From: a bacterium
Lineage (GTDB): Bacteria; AUK180
Length of the DNA stretch: 64,000 nt
NCBI GenBank assembly: GCA_023133295.1
Contig: JAGLWT010000023.1
Location: forward strand, 54,483 to 118,482
Direction of reading: 5' to 3'
A model generated the notes under the pieces. It made no database searches. It was not told the DNA's origin and worked only from the letters and a program-made list of their open reading frames with translations. The translations under genes were made by a program, and so were the position numbers. Position 1 is the first letter of the stretch; each line of letters opens with the position of its first letter. Below are positions 9,901 to 17,948 of the stretch, piece after piece.

Positions 9901-12455
9901 AAGTCATTACTCCAGCCCGTTAAACCTCTCTCAACATTCTGTACGGTAACATCATCAAGAAGCAATGTCCCTTCTACGGAAAATAATCCGTCTGATCCCG
10001 GTGTGTCGATTACGGTATTTGTTATCGTACATGAGGTATTGTAGTAAAATACTGCCGCGGCGTTTCCCATACCCCCGGTATTTACATTCTGGATCTGACA
10101 ATTTTGAATAATAGCATTGCAGCCGTTGGTGATCTCTAAAGCCGCGCCGGTAAAATTATCAAATGTACAATTGGAGATCATGAAGCCGTCATTTTCACCC
10201 GCAAGTCCGATATTGCCGAACTCAAAATCAGCATAGGAAATAGATGAATCAGGATCGGCCCCTTCGATAAAGTAGACCCAGCCCCAATCATCGGGTACCG
10301 CAGTATCTGAAGTAAATAATATCCGGCTGATATTTGTACCGTTTGCTATCAATTTACCACCGATCAGAAATTCACATCTGTCAGGGAATCTTCCGATCTG
10401 ATTCTCATCAAATTTTCCGGCGAACTCAATAGTAGTGCCCGGCTGTATCGTTAGGGTTACGCCTTCACCGACAAAAATATCGCCGCAAATCGGAACGACC
10501 CCCGATCCCATCGTATAATCGGCAAGGATCGCGCCGGCAAGACATACTGGAGGAGCGGGGTCAAGGTATTTGAAGGCCTCATTTGAGGGTTCGCCTTCAA
10601 GAGGATCAGCATCAACAGCGGTGACCTGATAGTAATAGGTACTGCCCGAAAGTAAGCCCGTATCGGTATAATTGTGAAAATCCGATCCGATAACGGCGGG
10701 AAGTGAATGGATAAGGGTCTTTGTACCGAGCAGGCCGGAGGCCGTGCTTCTATAAATATTATAATGATCTATATCAACTTCCGGATTTGTAGGCCAGAGA
10801 GCATAAAGTCCGGTATCGGTCCCTACGATCCTTGATACCGCGAGCCACTCGATCGGCACAGGTGCAGGGTCGATCGAGATCGCGATGCTGTCGGCAAAAA
10901 CAGCACCATCTGTGAACGGGTCATTTTCGGCTACCAATCTCAATCTGATCTTGGTATTAGCATAGCCCACAAAATCATTGAAATCAGTTTCATAAGCAAA
11001 ATATCCCGGTCCGCAATCTCCTTTAAATCTATCTACTTCAACATAATTCGTTCCGCCATTAGTTGATGCTTCTATTATAAACCAATCATCTTCATCAAAG
11101 CTTAACGCGGTCCAATAGGCAAGCAGCATTGAGAGCCGGCCTTGAGCGGTAAGTGGTGGATTGGCGCTCAGGTCAATATCGGGTGATGTTACGGCATTAT
11201 CCATTCCAGGTGCATAATACATGAGGCTCGCATCTAAACACATCAGACTAAATACACCATCTGCCGCATAAAGATTGCTTCTCGCCCAGTAATCGCCGAT
11301 CTGTCCATTTATCTGCCAGCCGATATTTCCTGATTCCGCATCATCATAAAGGAAAGTATTTACACCATCGGAGATCTCAAGGTCATCCAACCACCATCCT
11401 CCGCCCGGATTTGTTACCCACCAATCCGAATTAAACCTGAATCTGATCTTAATATTCTTTCCCGCATAAGCAGACAGATCAACCCACCCCGGAATCCATC
11501 CGGCAGAATCGCCGGTGTAATTAGTGTGGAATAAATACCATCGGTCAGTTCCAGTCACGGGGTCAAAAGCGAAAATATCAATTGCACACCAATCCCAACC
11601 GCCTTCTACATCATATTCATGCATAAAGTCCATTGAAACCGGCACTACCGCGGTAGACAGGTCAACATCATAAGTAATAAACTGATTCCACAGGTTTTCA
11701 TAACCCCCGGCAGGCATGCCCATATGCCATGAATAAGAGCCGGCGAATACATTGGTATCATCTATCTGCCAGTAATCCACAGGCGCGGTAACGGATAGGT
11801 CAGAGGTAGTCCAACCCTCCATCCCTGTTTCAAATGACCAGGTATTCACATAGGTGAATGCCATCGGCTTGGGATCAGGACCCGGTTTTATTGGAGTCGG
11901 TGATATTATACTCTGCTCCAATTTTGAATTGATATCAAGCAATGATGATCTCTTATCAGTTTTACCTGTTGGAGAGTTAGCTGCCGTCTTTTTCAGATCT
12001 TTGATCTTCTGAGGGTCAAAAGCAGGATATGACTTCTTTTCTTTCTTTTCAGGGAATATCATTGTCTCCTGTACTATTTCCTGCTCGGATGCATCGTAGA
12101 ATGTTTTATTGTATTTTTTAGCGTCAAAGTCATCCTTCCATTTCTGGCTGCTTTCTACATATTCGGCGAATTTCGCCTTCGATTCAAGCGATTTTTCCTT
12201 TGCTTTTTCTGCACCAGCTTTAATCTCCTCGAGTTTTTTCAGAACGAGCCCTTTCTTTTCAAGCGTCACCGCTTCAGGAACCTTGAAGTCGGCGATCTTA
12301 TCCTGAGCCAACTTCATATCTTTCAATATCTCTTCTTTAGAGGGGGGGGGTGGTTCGTCTTTATCCGAACTTGTAACAGATTGTACAATTGAAAAAAACA
12401 GAACAAAGAAGCATAAGATAGCACCAGTCAAAATCAGAACTTTTTTTCCGCTCAT
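3918..12455 (-). CDS. Giant secreted repeat protein with T9SS C-terminal sorting domain
   Basis: The 2845-residue protein starts at the ATG at 12455, preceded by GGTGGAGGT; an upstream in-frame ATG would add 30 residues ahead of the signal peptide and is rejected. It has a signal peptide (MSGKKVLILTGAILCFF), a Lys/Glu-rich coiled-coil region to about residue 140, and two jelly-roll/MAM-like modules (about 195-350 and 365-530). A fibronectin-III-like domain, a long right-handed beta-helix (about 640-1400, with many N-rich turns such as NNVIRNN) and a tandem series of about 100-residue fibronectin-like domains (about 1430-2660) follow. The last 85 residues (VVMYPNPYNPSEGG to TGKLIIIK) are a type A T9SS sorting signal. 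It is likely a surface adhesin or carbohydrate-binding protein. The fibronectin-like part includes three almost identical 630-bp units. Confidence 0.88.
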   Translation of the reverse strand: MSGKKVLILTGAILCFFVLFFSIVQSVTSSDKDEPPPPSKEEILKDMKLAQDKIADFKVPEAVTLEKKGLVLKKLEEIKAGAEKAKEKSLESKAKFAEYVESSQKWKDDFDAKKYNKTFYDASEQEIVQETMIFPEKKEKKSYPAFDPQKIKDLKKTAANSPTGKTDKRSSLLDINSKLEQSIISPTPIKPGPDPKPMAFTYVNTWSFETGMEGWTTSDLSVTAPVDYWQIDDTNVFAGSYSWHMGMPAGGYENLWNQFITYDVDLSTAVVPVSMDFMHEYDVEGGWDWCAIDIFAFDPVTGTDRWYLFHTNYTGDSAGWIPGWVDLSAYAGKNIKIRFRFNSDWWVTNPGGGWWLDDLEISDGVNTFLYDDAESGNIGWQINGQIGDYWARSNLYAADGVFSLMCLDASLMYYAPGMDNAVTSPDIDLSANPPLTAQGRLSMLLAYWTALSFDEDDWFIIEASTNGGTNYVEVDRFKGDCGPGYFAYETDFNDFVGYANTKIRLRLVAENDPFTDGAVFADSIAISIDPAPVPIEWLAVSRIVGTDTGLYALWPTNPEVDIDHYNIYRSTASGLLGTKTLIHSLPAVIGSDFHNYTDTGLLSGSTYYYQVTAVDADPLEGEPSNEAFKYLDPAPPVCLAGAILADYTMGSGVVPICGDIFVGEGVTLTIQPGTTIEFAGKFDENQIGRFPDRCEFLIGGKLIANGTNISRILFTSDTAVPDDWGWVYFIEGADPDSSISYADFEFGNIGLAGENDGFMISNCTFDNFTGAALEITNGCNAIIQNCQIQNVNTGGMGNAAAVFYYNTSCTITNTVIDTPGSDGLFSVEGTLLLDDVTVQNVERGLTGWSNDLITIQDSFINTSTSAAIDLTGGTLTVDNLSSSNANFTWTDNYIIRSSDVITTISNSYIDAANCMYGLYMEDQSPNTITNTIIDDIVGVGIYEGWTPSSNISANTITLLPGASYGIGMAFVNTGSISGNTITDGDGGTFGIALFGCSNSPVSIDNNNVDTTNNIYSDNSRVNISSNDLIHYGVSIYQINGSSNTILANDIVGFGGNAGIYCEESSMNVLNNPRIASSGMGILVLDGTGRTASISNNVIRNNDEGIFVVNSENVTISGNTVYDQMNQGIIAVTCRNIDITASNDIYQNAMGLHLSDVNVFNILDNQCYNNTMAGIIIEMGSIKGIVNGNTVAGHIIGGPGVGCYVDGNSDVSFANNRFENNFDGITVDNSRVVFDGSNQISQNTDFGIWLDNNTIYTVQNNNDISTNTWGIVASNNSTGTVDGNTFTGNADYGLGFETGGYGLVKNNTLTGNDFGVSIFDNCVPNLGNLWNASPADDGNNIIQNNVWWAVENWSPQTIMAQGNYWDANDCQDIDEFYIFDDDENMGSGQVIYNLGAPVVLTTDIGEDEDIMHLTEHFPLIEWTFNDPDNHNQRAYQIQVSSDVSFLLSEMWDSGWIWSSDYNKAYAGNPLEDGATYWLRVKLHDGCNEGNWGPTVVFHMNSFPSAPALVSPIDGAISNVSELVINNSNDDEGDTQNYDFEVYTDSMLTTPMADHVLDQPEGAGTTTWTADLADNATYYWRARAYDGYEYGDWAGAEDFWLNAVNEDPDPFDLVSPVDGSIVNNTTSVSIAWDSTTDPDIIDSLTYTVWYSTFADFSYYKEITGIMGTSQLLTDLDHENDTYYWKVKAVDDHAASTWSNQTWTFEINAMPENPNAFSLILPTDNETAALLRPTFKWNTATDNDPGDIVSYNLRYGLDPAFAVYSEITGISGTQYALLTDLQDDSVYYWYVIAQDSTGGTMASTETTWAFDVNLGNNAPDAFSLSTLTYGQMTNNTAVALDWADSTDSDPGDAVTYELRYSIDPTFNTGTVIVPGLAVSQWNGVLADNTIYYWKVKAIDANGGEIWSTETDWYFSVNTINDAPGAFALTAPADVSVLVTLTPTMKWDASADIDPEDGVTYTLRYSQDPIFAVYDDITGITGTEYTFATPFADDTVWYWKVLAQDENAGQTWSTQTWGFTLNIGNDAPAAFDLLSPAHELVVTTVTPTVDWTDSTDSDPGDSITYDLWYSIDPSFATYDIAAGLAVSTYTFGGSDLDDNEVYYWKVFANDTNGGTTESTQVNWSFTVNTINDAPAAFALTAPADVSVLVTLTPTMKWDASADIDPADAVTYTLRYSQDPIFAVYDDITGITGTEYTFATPFADDTVWYWKVLAEDENAGQTWSTQTWGFTLNIGNDAPAAFDLLSPAHELVVTTVTPTVDWTDSTDSDPGDSVTYDLWYSIDPSFATYDIAAGLAVSTYTFGGSDLDDNEVYYWKVFANDTNGGTTESTQANWSFTVNTINDAPAAFALTAPVDASVLVTLTPRMKWDASADIDPADAVTYTLRYSQDVTFATYDDITGITGTEYTFATPFADDTVWYWKVLAQDTNAGATWSTQTWSYTINAGNNPPSEFALLTPAYGDVVTTVTPTVDWADSIDPDPADSVTYDLWYSVDPTFATYDIAAGLAVSTYTFGGSDLDDNEVYYWKVFANDTNGGTTESDQANWYFTVNTINDAPAAFSLLSPASGSSESSIRPLLRWEATIDVDPDDEITYTLWWGTDSSFATYTEVSAISAAEYTYTVDLVKGETYYWRIKAVDESAAETWATQSNWYFRIGNVAPIITLTAPSASNATANDMYIIGWTDSDPDDNALISLYYDTDNDMTGGTLITAAVNEDPDGSGDEWVWDTSEVEQGEYYIYAMIDDSYHTPYYACSKGKLVIRHFSTIDDVVMYPNPYNPSEGGKFRFENLPENTMIRIYNLAGRLITSASVNDPTWEWDGRADSGEIVGNGLYFYFLRAGTGDEKTGKLIIIK
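4801..6690 (-). repeat. Three tandem 630-bp units inside the giant T9SS gene
   Basis: The string GCCGCCGGAGCGTCATTTAT recurs at 4801, 5431 and 6061, with a divergent copy at 6691, giving an exact 630-bp period (210 residues, two fibronectin-like domains). Long stretches of adjacent units are nearly identical at DNA level, which indicates recent duplication or gene conversion. Confidence 0.9.
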
Positions 12456-12482
12456 AAGACCTCCACCTTGTTTTGATGCTTT

Positions 12483-12511
12483 ATTTTGACAGATATATGA
12501 CAAATTGTCAA
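12483..12511 (-). promoter_or_regulatory. sigma70-type promoter of the T9SS operon
   Basis: TTGACA (12511-12506) and CAAAAT (12488-12483) are separated by 17 bp on the minus strand. A leader of about 20-25 bases carries the GGTGGAGGT ribosome site. Confidence 0.65.
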
Positions 12512-12531
12512 GTTTGAGACGGGACAAATAA

Positions 12532-12559
12532 TTGAGAAATAACAAAAATATGTTATAAA
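12532..12559 (+). promoter_or_regulatory. Putative promoter of the DUF559 gene, nearly leaderless
   Basis: TTGAGA (12532-12537), a 16-bp spacer and TATAAA (12554-12559) end only five bases before the ATG at 12565. No Shine-Dalgarno sequence fits between them, so the mRNA would start at or next to the start codon. Confidence 0.45.
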
Positions 12560-12564
12560 GAAAT

Positions 12565-13254
12565 ATGAATAAGATACTAATAGCGGTGTTAAAGGATCAG
12601 AGAGATCAAGAGATCTTATTAAAAGAAAAATGGTACAGGATACCTCTCAAATATGCGCCGAAGCACAAGTACGATATAATAGCGTTCTACCAGCCCGCTA
12701 ATTTCAAGGAGGCGGGCAAAAGAATTGAGTATTACGGAATTGTGAGATCATCAAAAATATGTAAAAGAAAAAAACTTATTAAGGACGGGATAAGATCAGA
12801 CGATAAATATTATAAGATCTCGTTTTTCAGGATCGTGAAATTAAAAGACCCGATCGTGAATGATGCCAAACTGCGGGTATCATTTAAATACACTACCTTC
12901 GCGAAGTTGTATTCAAGCAATAATATGGGCGAATTGTTTGATGTCCCGGATATTGAAGGGATGGTCGAGGGCATTTTGAAGAAACTCAAGCTATCATATA
13001 AACGAGAATATGTTGTTAAGGCAACGGGCAATAAGCGGTACCGGTTTGATTTTGCGGTGTTCCTGAAGGATAAGACAATTGACATCGAATGTGATAGCGA
13101 AAAATGGCATTCTTTGAAAGCGCAGAAGCTGATAGATGGAAAAAGAAACAGTGATCTGCAGGCCTTGGGATTTGAAATCCTTCGCCTGAGAGAAGATGAT
13201 ATTGTGAATAATGAAGAGGCCTGTATTAAGAATATCCTACAAATTTGCAGCTAG
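12565..13254 (+). CDS. DUF559-type PD-(D/E)XK nuclease-like protein
   Basis: This 229-residue protein has a C-terminal endonuclease-like core (about 145-225). YRFDFAVF supplies the metal-binding aspartate, DIECDSEKWH supplies the E-x-D/E element, and LRLREDD is the final strand, as in DUF559 and Vsr-like enzymes. The N-terminal 110 residues are basic and not recognised. It is divergent from the T9SS operon, sharing a 109-bp promoter region. The probable activity is DNA cleavage or nicking, perhaps in repair or defence; the substrate is unknown. Translation seems to be leaderless. Confidence 0.72.
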   Translation: MNKILIAVLKDQRDQEILLKEKWYRIPLKYAPKHKYDIIAFYQPANFKEAGKRIEYYGIVRSSKICKRKKLIKDGIRSDDKYYKISFFRIVKLKDPIVNDAKLRVSFKYTTFAKLYSSNNMGELFDVPDIEGMVEGILKKLKLSYKREYVVKATGNKRYRFDFAVFLKDKTIDIECDSEKWHSLKAQKLIDGKRNSDLQALGFEILRLREDDIVNNEEACIKNILQICS

Positions 13255-13654
13255 TACTCTATTAATAGAGGATAGAGGCCTATAGAGAAATGGACAATTG
13301 ACAATGGACAATTATAAGATAGTACATCAAGAGATTCTTATCTCAAACAATTTTCCGGTTACAGGTGTTTTTCCTTTTCCCTTACACACTTGTGCCTTGT
13401 GCACTTGTTGCTTGTGCTCTGCGAAGCATGACCTTGAACCTTTAAACTTTTGAACGAGATTCTCCACCTTACACATCTTCGAATGCTATCTCTCTCCCTT
13501 TTGTCATTCCCGACTCGATCGGGAATCCAGGTCGTATTAATCTTTCAACTTTTGACCCCTATTCCCCCTTTTCACCTCCCTTCTTCATTCTTCATTCTCC
13601 ATTTCTCAATTATTCATTTCCCAACTAACCTCCAACCTCTAGCCGCTAACCTCT
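13255..13654. repeat. Spacer made of heptamer-type short tandem repeats
   Basis: This 400-bp gene-free stretch contains TGGACAA/TTGACAA words (about 13289-13315), CTTGTGC/GCACTTGTTGC words, AACCTCC/AACCTCT words (about 13625-13655) and an ATTCCCGA...TCGGGAAT inverted repeat near 13505. No gene is supported. Confidence 0.75.
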
Positions 13655-13966
13655 TTATTTCTCTTTAGGTTTATGAATAAACTGATGCGTATCGGCATCG
13701 TATTCGTAGGTTCCGCCATCCGATGCTTCAAGATCCAGATCAGGTGAATACTCTTTGATCTCCTGAATGTTCGCCGGATATTTCATATATTCCTGATAGA
13801 ACATTTCAACCGTTTGATTCAGATCTTTCAATTCAGCCATTACGGCTGTTGACCGGGCTTTATCCCTTTGTTCCTGAACATTCTCAACAACATCAGACCC
13901 CACTTTATTGCAGGCGCAGAAAGCTAGCATAACGATCACGATTACAAAAAGACTGTTTCTTCTCAT
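13655..13966 (-). CDS. Small putative lipoprotein
   Basis: The 103-residue protein starts at MRRNSLF, chosen because GGAGG precedes this ATG; a longer frame from an upstream GTG adds residues that precede the signal peptide. A hydrophobic segment (SLFVIVIVMLAFCAC) ends in cysteines usable as a lipobox. The mature part is charged and helical (EQRDKARSTAVMAELKDLNQ), then tyrosine-rich. The helix followed by Y-x-Y elements is reminiscent of the pilin-like/GspG fold, where a helix ends in a YPANIQEI-type segment, but without the usual pilin N-terminus. The function is unknown. Confidence 0.6.
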   Translation of the reverse strand: MRRNSLFVIVIVMLAFCACNKVGSDVVENVQEQRDKARSTAVMAELKDLNQTVEMFYQEYMKYPANIQEIKEYSPDLDLEASDGGTYEYDADTHQFIHKPKEK

Positions 13967-13984
13967 AGATCCTCCATATTTCCA

Positions 13985-14234
13985 ATCTCTTCTCTTGACG
14001 CATAGCGTACAGAAGAGTGTTCGCAAGTTCGCAGGTTCCAAGTTCACAAGTTGAGAAATGTTAAAAATGGATAGAGGTTTATTCGGGAAGGTAACTGGTA
14101 GGATCTGTCATCTTGAGTGTAACGAAAGATCCATCAGGTATTTGCTTCTTGGGTTTTACCTCACTATTCATTATGCACTTTTCACTATTCATTATGCTTA
14201 TGCCTACAACCCTATCACCTTATCATCCTATCAC
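13985..14234. repeat. Short-repeat spacer with one copy of the GGATCC-type modular block
   Basis: GTTCGCA/GTTCCAA words (about 14018-14055) precede a block at about 14105-14165 (TGTCATCTTGAG...GATCCATCAGGTATTTGCTTCTTG). Reverse-oriented relatives of this block occur at 51950, 59210 and 63620. CACTATTCATTATG words follow. No gene is supported. Confidence 0.6.
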
Positions 14235-15023
14235 CTATTTGGTGCACTTTTTGACCTTCTTCGCAATCATCTTAAGTATTTTCTCATACTTCGGTGGGGG
14301 TCCCGTGTTTATACTCTTTCCGTCGATAAACAATGCGTCAAGAATCCCCCATTCAAGGAAAACCTCTCTATCCGAAGTATCTATTTTTACAAATTCCACC
14401 TTGTCGCCAAATTCTTCGGCGGCTCTTTTGGCGCGTTCGAAAACAATATTCTGCGCGGGGCATCCGCCATGGATAAATGCTGTGACGGTCACTTTCCCCG
14501 CACTCTTTGAGGGAGTTTTCTTTTGCTTGATCCATTTTGGCGGTACGGCATCATCTTTAAACTTCTTCCACAGCAAGACCGCCATTCCGTCCTTATCCGT
14601 TTTCAGATATCCGTGCTTTTTATACCAGGATGCCTTCATCCAGAACGGCAGTGAAAGCCCCCAGGCGGCGATACCGGAAGCACCGGCATCCTTTGCGGCC
14701 TTCTCTGCGGCGGCAAGCAGCGCGGAGCCCATGCCTTTCTTTTGAAAATTACCGCGGCCTTTTTTATAACCATGCACCCATATACAGCTGATAAAGTAAA
14801 GGCCCTTGCCCTCAATATTTGAGTATTCGCTGGGATAAAATTGTATCATCCCTCCTACTGTGCCATTGTCATCCAGTGCCAGCTTCACTTTCAATCCGTT
14901 GTTCTGCATCCTGCCGTACCATCGGCACTTGTGATCGCCCGATTCCTTCATCTCCTCAGACCAGTCCTCCAGACAATTGAAGTACAGTGATTCATGCTCG
15001 CTGCTTAAGTCGATTATTTTCAT
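14235..15023 (-). CDS. GNAT acetyltransferase with YoaP-like C-terminal domain
   Basis: The 262-residue protein has a GNAT fold at about 1-150. The acetyl-CoA loop is visible as QKKGMGSALLAAAEKAA, and SWYKKHGY is the typical late-strand segment. A small thioredoxin-like domain (about 170-262) starts VTVTAFIHGGCPAQN. This matches the two-domain YoaP family. The redox CxxC is reduced to a single cysteine (GGCPAQ), so any role is more likely binding or acylation than disulfide exchange. It acts in the cytoplasm; the substrate is unknown. Confidence 0.75.
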   Translation of the reverse strand: MKIIDLSSEHESLYFNCLEDWSEEMKESGDHKCRWYGRMQNNGLKVKLALDDNGTVGGMIQFYPSEYSNIEGKGLYFISCIWVHGYKKGRGNFQKKGMGSALLAAAEKAAKDAGASGIAAWGLSLPFWMKASWYKKHGYLKTDKDGMAVLLWKKFKDDAVPPKWIKQKKTPSKSAGKVTVTAFIHGGCPAQNIVFERAKRAAEEFGDKVEFVKIDTSDREVFLEWGILDALFIDGKSINTGPPPKYEKILKMIAKKVKKCTK

Positions 15024-15153
15024 ATACTATCCCCGCTCATATTGTATTTTACCACCCACAGCGGTTCAAATCAAGCGCGTGCAAAGGCATAACCCTTTGC
15101 ATGTGTGACGTGTAATGTGTGACATGGGGTCTCTGAGGCACAGGGCACTCATT

Positions 15154-16179
15154 CTATTCAATCAAACTTAAAATACTATCAAAAAGTACGGGCAATAGAG
15201 ATTCACCCAAATACCGACTGGGATCGGGTAAGGTTCTCTTTATTCCGCTTTCTATGATTTGTGGCTGTACTTTTTTCATTAATTGTCTTAATTGAGAAGA
15301 TCGGAACAGGTCAGAAGATTTCTTGAATTTTTCATCCTCTATTAATTCCCAGATTTCCACAAATGAAATAAACAACTTATTCCAATTGATGTAGCGGACT
15401 TCTTTCTGATCTAACTCGAAAATATCAAAGAACTTCTTTTTATCCAAAATGTAGTGTTTTTCTTTGCCCTTGCGAATGATCGAGACGAATCCTGATTCCT
15501 CGATCTCTGAAAGTGTATCATGCACCCCTTTTTGCGAATAGTACAATTCTCTCGCCATACCACTGGGATGGCCGCTATCGTGTACAAGCAGGTAGTGGAT
15601 GAGGTCACTCCTCATGTTAACACCAAAAAGTGCACGAAGCCGGAGGATCAAGTTTACAGCATTGTACGGTGAAAAATGCCGCTGATTACCCTTCCATGTT
15701 ATCTCACCTCTCAAAAATCCGTTTCTACGAAAGATCGGATCCAGATTTCCATAAATCTCAAGAGGCTCACCGCTCTTTTTGTAAAAGAAAGGCACTTCTC
15801 TGACATCTGTTTCCTTTTTTGAAAGTCCCTTCCACTTATAGAGATTATATTCCTTTACAACAAAATCCGAAATGGCATTGAAGACTTTCGCAGGATAATG
15901 TTCAACTTTCATGGCATTTTTCAATTTCAGTATGTTGATGAATTTTCCGTTCACGGATAGCCAATTCAATATTTCGTCAAACAACCTTGCGTCATATCTC
16001 CCGAATACACCGGAGATCAAGAGCAATGCTTCCGGCTCCATAACAGTTTTTTGCGTTTTCGGAATATGAGAATATGCAGAAACTCCGAAATCGATCCAAT
16101 AATCCCATAGAAGATCAAGAATCCTTTTGAGGAATTGTTGACTAAATTCTTCCAGCAACATCTTCATAACCCAATTCAC
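15154..16179 (-). CDS. Winged-helix-type partner of a nucleotidyltransferase
   Basis: The protein is about 341 residues and largely helical, with no hallmark catalytic motif. It overlaps the nucleotidyltransferase gene upstream by 38 bp. Residues about 195-260 (SDLIHYLLVHDSGHPSGMARELYYSQKGVHDTLSEIEESG) read like a winged helix, followed by GKEKHYIL as the wing. The pairing resembles AbiE-like or MNT/HEPN-like modules in which a DNA-binding protein accompanies a nucleotidyltransferase, but the identity is inferred from neighbourhood. The start is uncertain: GTG at 16179, or ATGs at 16167 and 16161. Confidence 0.55.
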   Translation of the reverse strand: MNWVMKMLLEEFSQQFLKRILDLLWDYWIDFGVSAYSHIPKTQKTVMEPEALLLISGVFGRYDARLFDEILNWLSVNGKFINILKLKNAMKVEHYPAKVFNAISDFVVKEYNLYKWKGLSKKETDVREVPFFYKKSGEPLEIYGNLDPIFRRNGFLRGEITWKGNQRHFSPYNAVNLILRLRALFGVNMRSDLIHYLLVHDSGHPSGMARELYYSQKGVHDTLSEIEESGFVSIIRKGKEKHYILDKKKFFDIFELDQKEVRYINWNKLFISFVEIWELIEDEKFKKSSDLFRSSQLRQLMKKVQPQIIESGIKRTLPDPSRYLGESLLPVLFDSILSLIE

Positions 16180-16735
16180 ATAACATTTCTTTCAATACTT
16201 TTTTGAAACCCTCGGAAGGGTCTTGCCTGATCGTCCATTTCGCGGCGCTGGATATCTCCCACTTTTCAGGAGTTAGATCAAGCAGATCCTGTAGATGCCG
16301 GCCGGGTCCCTGATCGGCGGAAGCATAAAGTTTAAAATGGATTTGATCGTATCTGTCAATGAAATATACGGTCAGGTTTTTCCCGTACTCCTTCTTCTCA
16401 CATCTTTGCACGAAATCTGCGGGTAATCCGAATTCCAATAGATCTGTCGGGCCGGGATTTAACCAATCAGCAACCAGTCCAAGATCCTCTGCGATCTCGC
16501 CTGATATCTTCTTCAACTCTTCTGGAAATGGTTTGGCGGAGGTTAAAGTTAGAGTATTGTCTTTCATCTTACCGAATGCTATTATATCTACATCCTTCGT
16601 AGGCCTCGATGAAAGGCCTTTGTACAGTAATGCTGAACCGCCAATTACAAAAATAATATATACGCCTAAATCTTCCAATTCTAATTTTTCCGCTAATAAT
16701 GTTAATATTCTATCCAATTCTTCTCTATCCTTCAT
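16142..16735 (-). CDS. DUF6036-like nucleotidyltransferase
   Basis: The 197-residue protein contains the nucleotidyltransferase signature GGSALLYKGLSSRPTKDVDII (about 32-52), a glycine pair and then a D-x-D pair. This is the DNA polymerase beta-like fold of AbiEii/MNT-type toxins. The rest is alpha-helical with a likely second catalytic acidic residue in the YFIDRYDQIHFK strand. It is translationally coupled to the winged-helix gene by a 38-bp overlap. It is a possible toxin that nucleotidylates tRNA or a protein, in a toxin-antitoxin or anti-phage pair; the substrate is unknown. Confidence 0.68.
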   Translation of the reverse strand: MKDREELDRILTLLAEKLELEDLGVYIIFVIGGSALLYKGLSSRPTKDVDIIAFGKMKDNTLTLTSAKPFPEELKKISGEIAEDLGLVADWLNPGPTDLLEFGLPADFVQRCEKKEYGKNLTVYFIDRYDQIHFKLYASADQGPGRHLQDLLDLTPEKWEISSAAKWTIRQDPSEGFKKVLKEMLCELGYEDVAGRI

Positions 16736-17110
16736 TTTGCCTCCTTCATTTCTTCATGCCGCATTCCATACTCTACTTTATTACACTTGTATTAAGTGTT
16801 TTCTATTCCATTATATCATTTTTGTAAGGAAAATCAACTATCAATTTTGCTGCCTTCTACCATATATTCTTTGTTCAACTGGGTCCACTTCTCTTATCTT
16901 CTTTCTCTTCTCTTCTACACCTCACTCTTCACACTTCTATCTTCACACTTTCTTTTACACTTGTGCTATAAGCAGCGTGTTCGCAAGTTCGCAGGTTCCA
17001 TGTTCACATGTTGAGAAATATTTCGTTGTATTTTATCTTATAATTGTCCATTGTCAATTGTCCATTGTCAATTTCTCTATAAGCCTTCAACCTCTAACCT
17101 CCAACCTCTA
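16736..17110. repeat. Short-repeat spacer
   Basis: It contains TTCGCAAGTTCGCAGGTTCC words (about 16979-17000), TTGTCCA/TTGTCAA heptamers (about 17045-17075) and AACCTCT/AACCTCC words (about 17087-17110). Upstream lie CACTTCT/CACTCTT pyrimidine words. No gene is supported. Confidence 0.65.
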
Positions 17111-17118
17111 TTTATTTT

Positions 17119-17146
17119 TTGCTTTTTCCAATTTTTGCTTTATAAT
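17119..17146 (+). promoter_or_regulatory. Putative promoter of the ZIP transporter
   Basis: TTGCTT (17119-17124), a 16-bp spacer and a consensus TATAAT (17141-17146) lie 25 bp before the start codon. ACGGAG at 17160-17165 is the ribosome site. Confidence 0.5.
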
Positions 17147-17171
17147 ATAACCATTAAACAACGGAGTACAT

Positions 17172-17948
17172 ATGAATATTACTGTATTTAAAATAATTGC
17201 CTTTTTCGCTATCCTGATCACCGGCATAAGCGGGGGTTTTGTATCATTGCGCTTAGCCGCGTCAAAAAGGAACAAACGCCTGTTCTCATTCGGCAATGCA
17301 TTTGCCGGAGGGATATTTTTAGGCGCGGGATTAATCCATATGCTTCCGGACGCACATGATAATCTTAGTCAGCTGAACGCGAATTATCCGTGGGCCTTTT
17401 TGATCTGCGCGATCGGATATCTCATCGTCCTCCTTCTGGAAAAAGTAGTAGCGAAAAGTCATTCCGCTGTCGCTGATTCATTAGCGGAGCGCCCGCAGGC
17501 AAGCATATACCCGTATATGCTGATCTTGGTACTATCAATTCATTCTATCATTGCCGGTATAGCTCTGGGAAGCGAGAGCACGATAGGCTTATCGATCGTG
17601 ATCTTCATCGCCCTTATCTCACACAAATGGTCAGCCGCTTTCGCATTGGGAGTAAGTCTGATAGAAGCCAATATTAGTAAAACCAAGATCAAGAGGATCA
17701 TAATTCTCTTTGCCTTTGCGACACCATTAGGTATCATTATGGGCGCATCTCTCTGTGCCTGTTTAACAGGCAATGCCGAAGGAATATTTGAGGGATCATT
17801 CGACGCCATTGCCGCCGGGACATTTCTATATATCGCGATAGCGCATGTCCTTGCCAAAGAATTTAAGCTGCAGACGGACAGATGGCAGAAATTCCTGATG
17901 GCAACTGCAGGGCTCGGTTTAATGGCTCTCCTCGCAATCTGGACTTAG
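17172..17948 (+). CDS. ZIP-family metal transporter
   Basis: The 258-residue protein has about eight membrane segments. Family landmarks are GGIFLGAGLIHMLPDA (TM3 and its histidine), the metal-site helix LVLSIHSIIAGIALGSES (TM4, H-S-x2-x-G pattern) and ALISHKWSAAFALGVSL (TM5, ISHK). A basic/acidic loop lies between TM3 and TM4, as usual. ZIP proteins move zinc, iron or other divalent metals into the cytoplasm across the inner membrane; the exact metal cannot be told. It is monocistronic, flanked by repeat-rich spacers. Confidence 0.88.
   Translation: MNITVFKIIAFFAILITGISGGFVSLRLAASKRNKRLFSFGNAFAGGIFLGAGLIHMLPDAHDNLSQLNANYPWAFLICAIGYLIVLLLEKVVAKSHSAVADSLAERPQASIYPYMLILVLSIHSIIAGIALGSESTIGLSIVIFIALISHKWSAAFALGVSLIEANISKTKIKRIIILFAFATPLGIIMGASLCACLTGNAEGIFEGSFDAIAAGTFLYIAIAHVLAKEFKLQTDRWQKFLMATAGLGLMALLAIWT

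Noticed and set aside
14015..14056. tRNA-like GGTTC/GTTCGCA motif
   Set aside because: GTTCGCAAGTTCGCAGGTTCC is part of the short-repeat vocabulary; no acceptor or anticodon stems could be formed.
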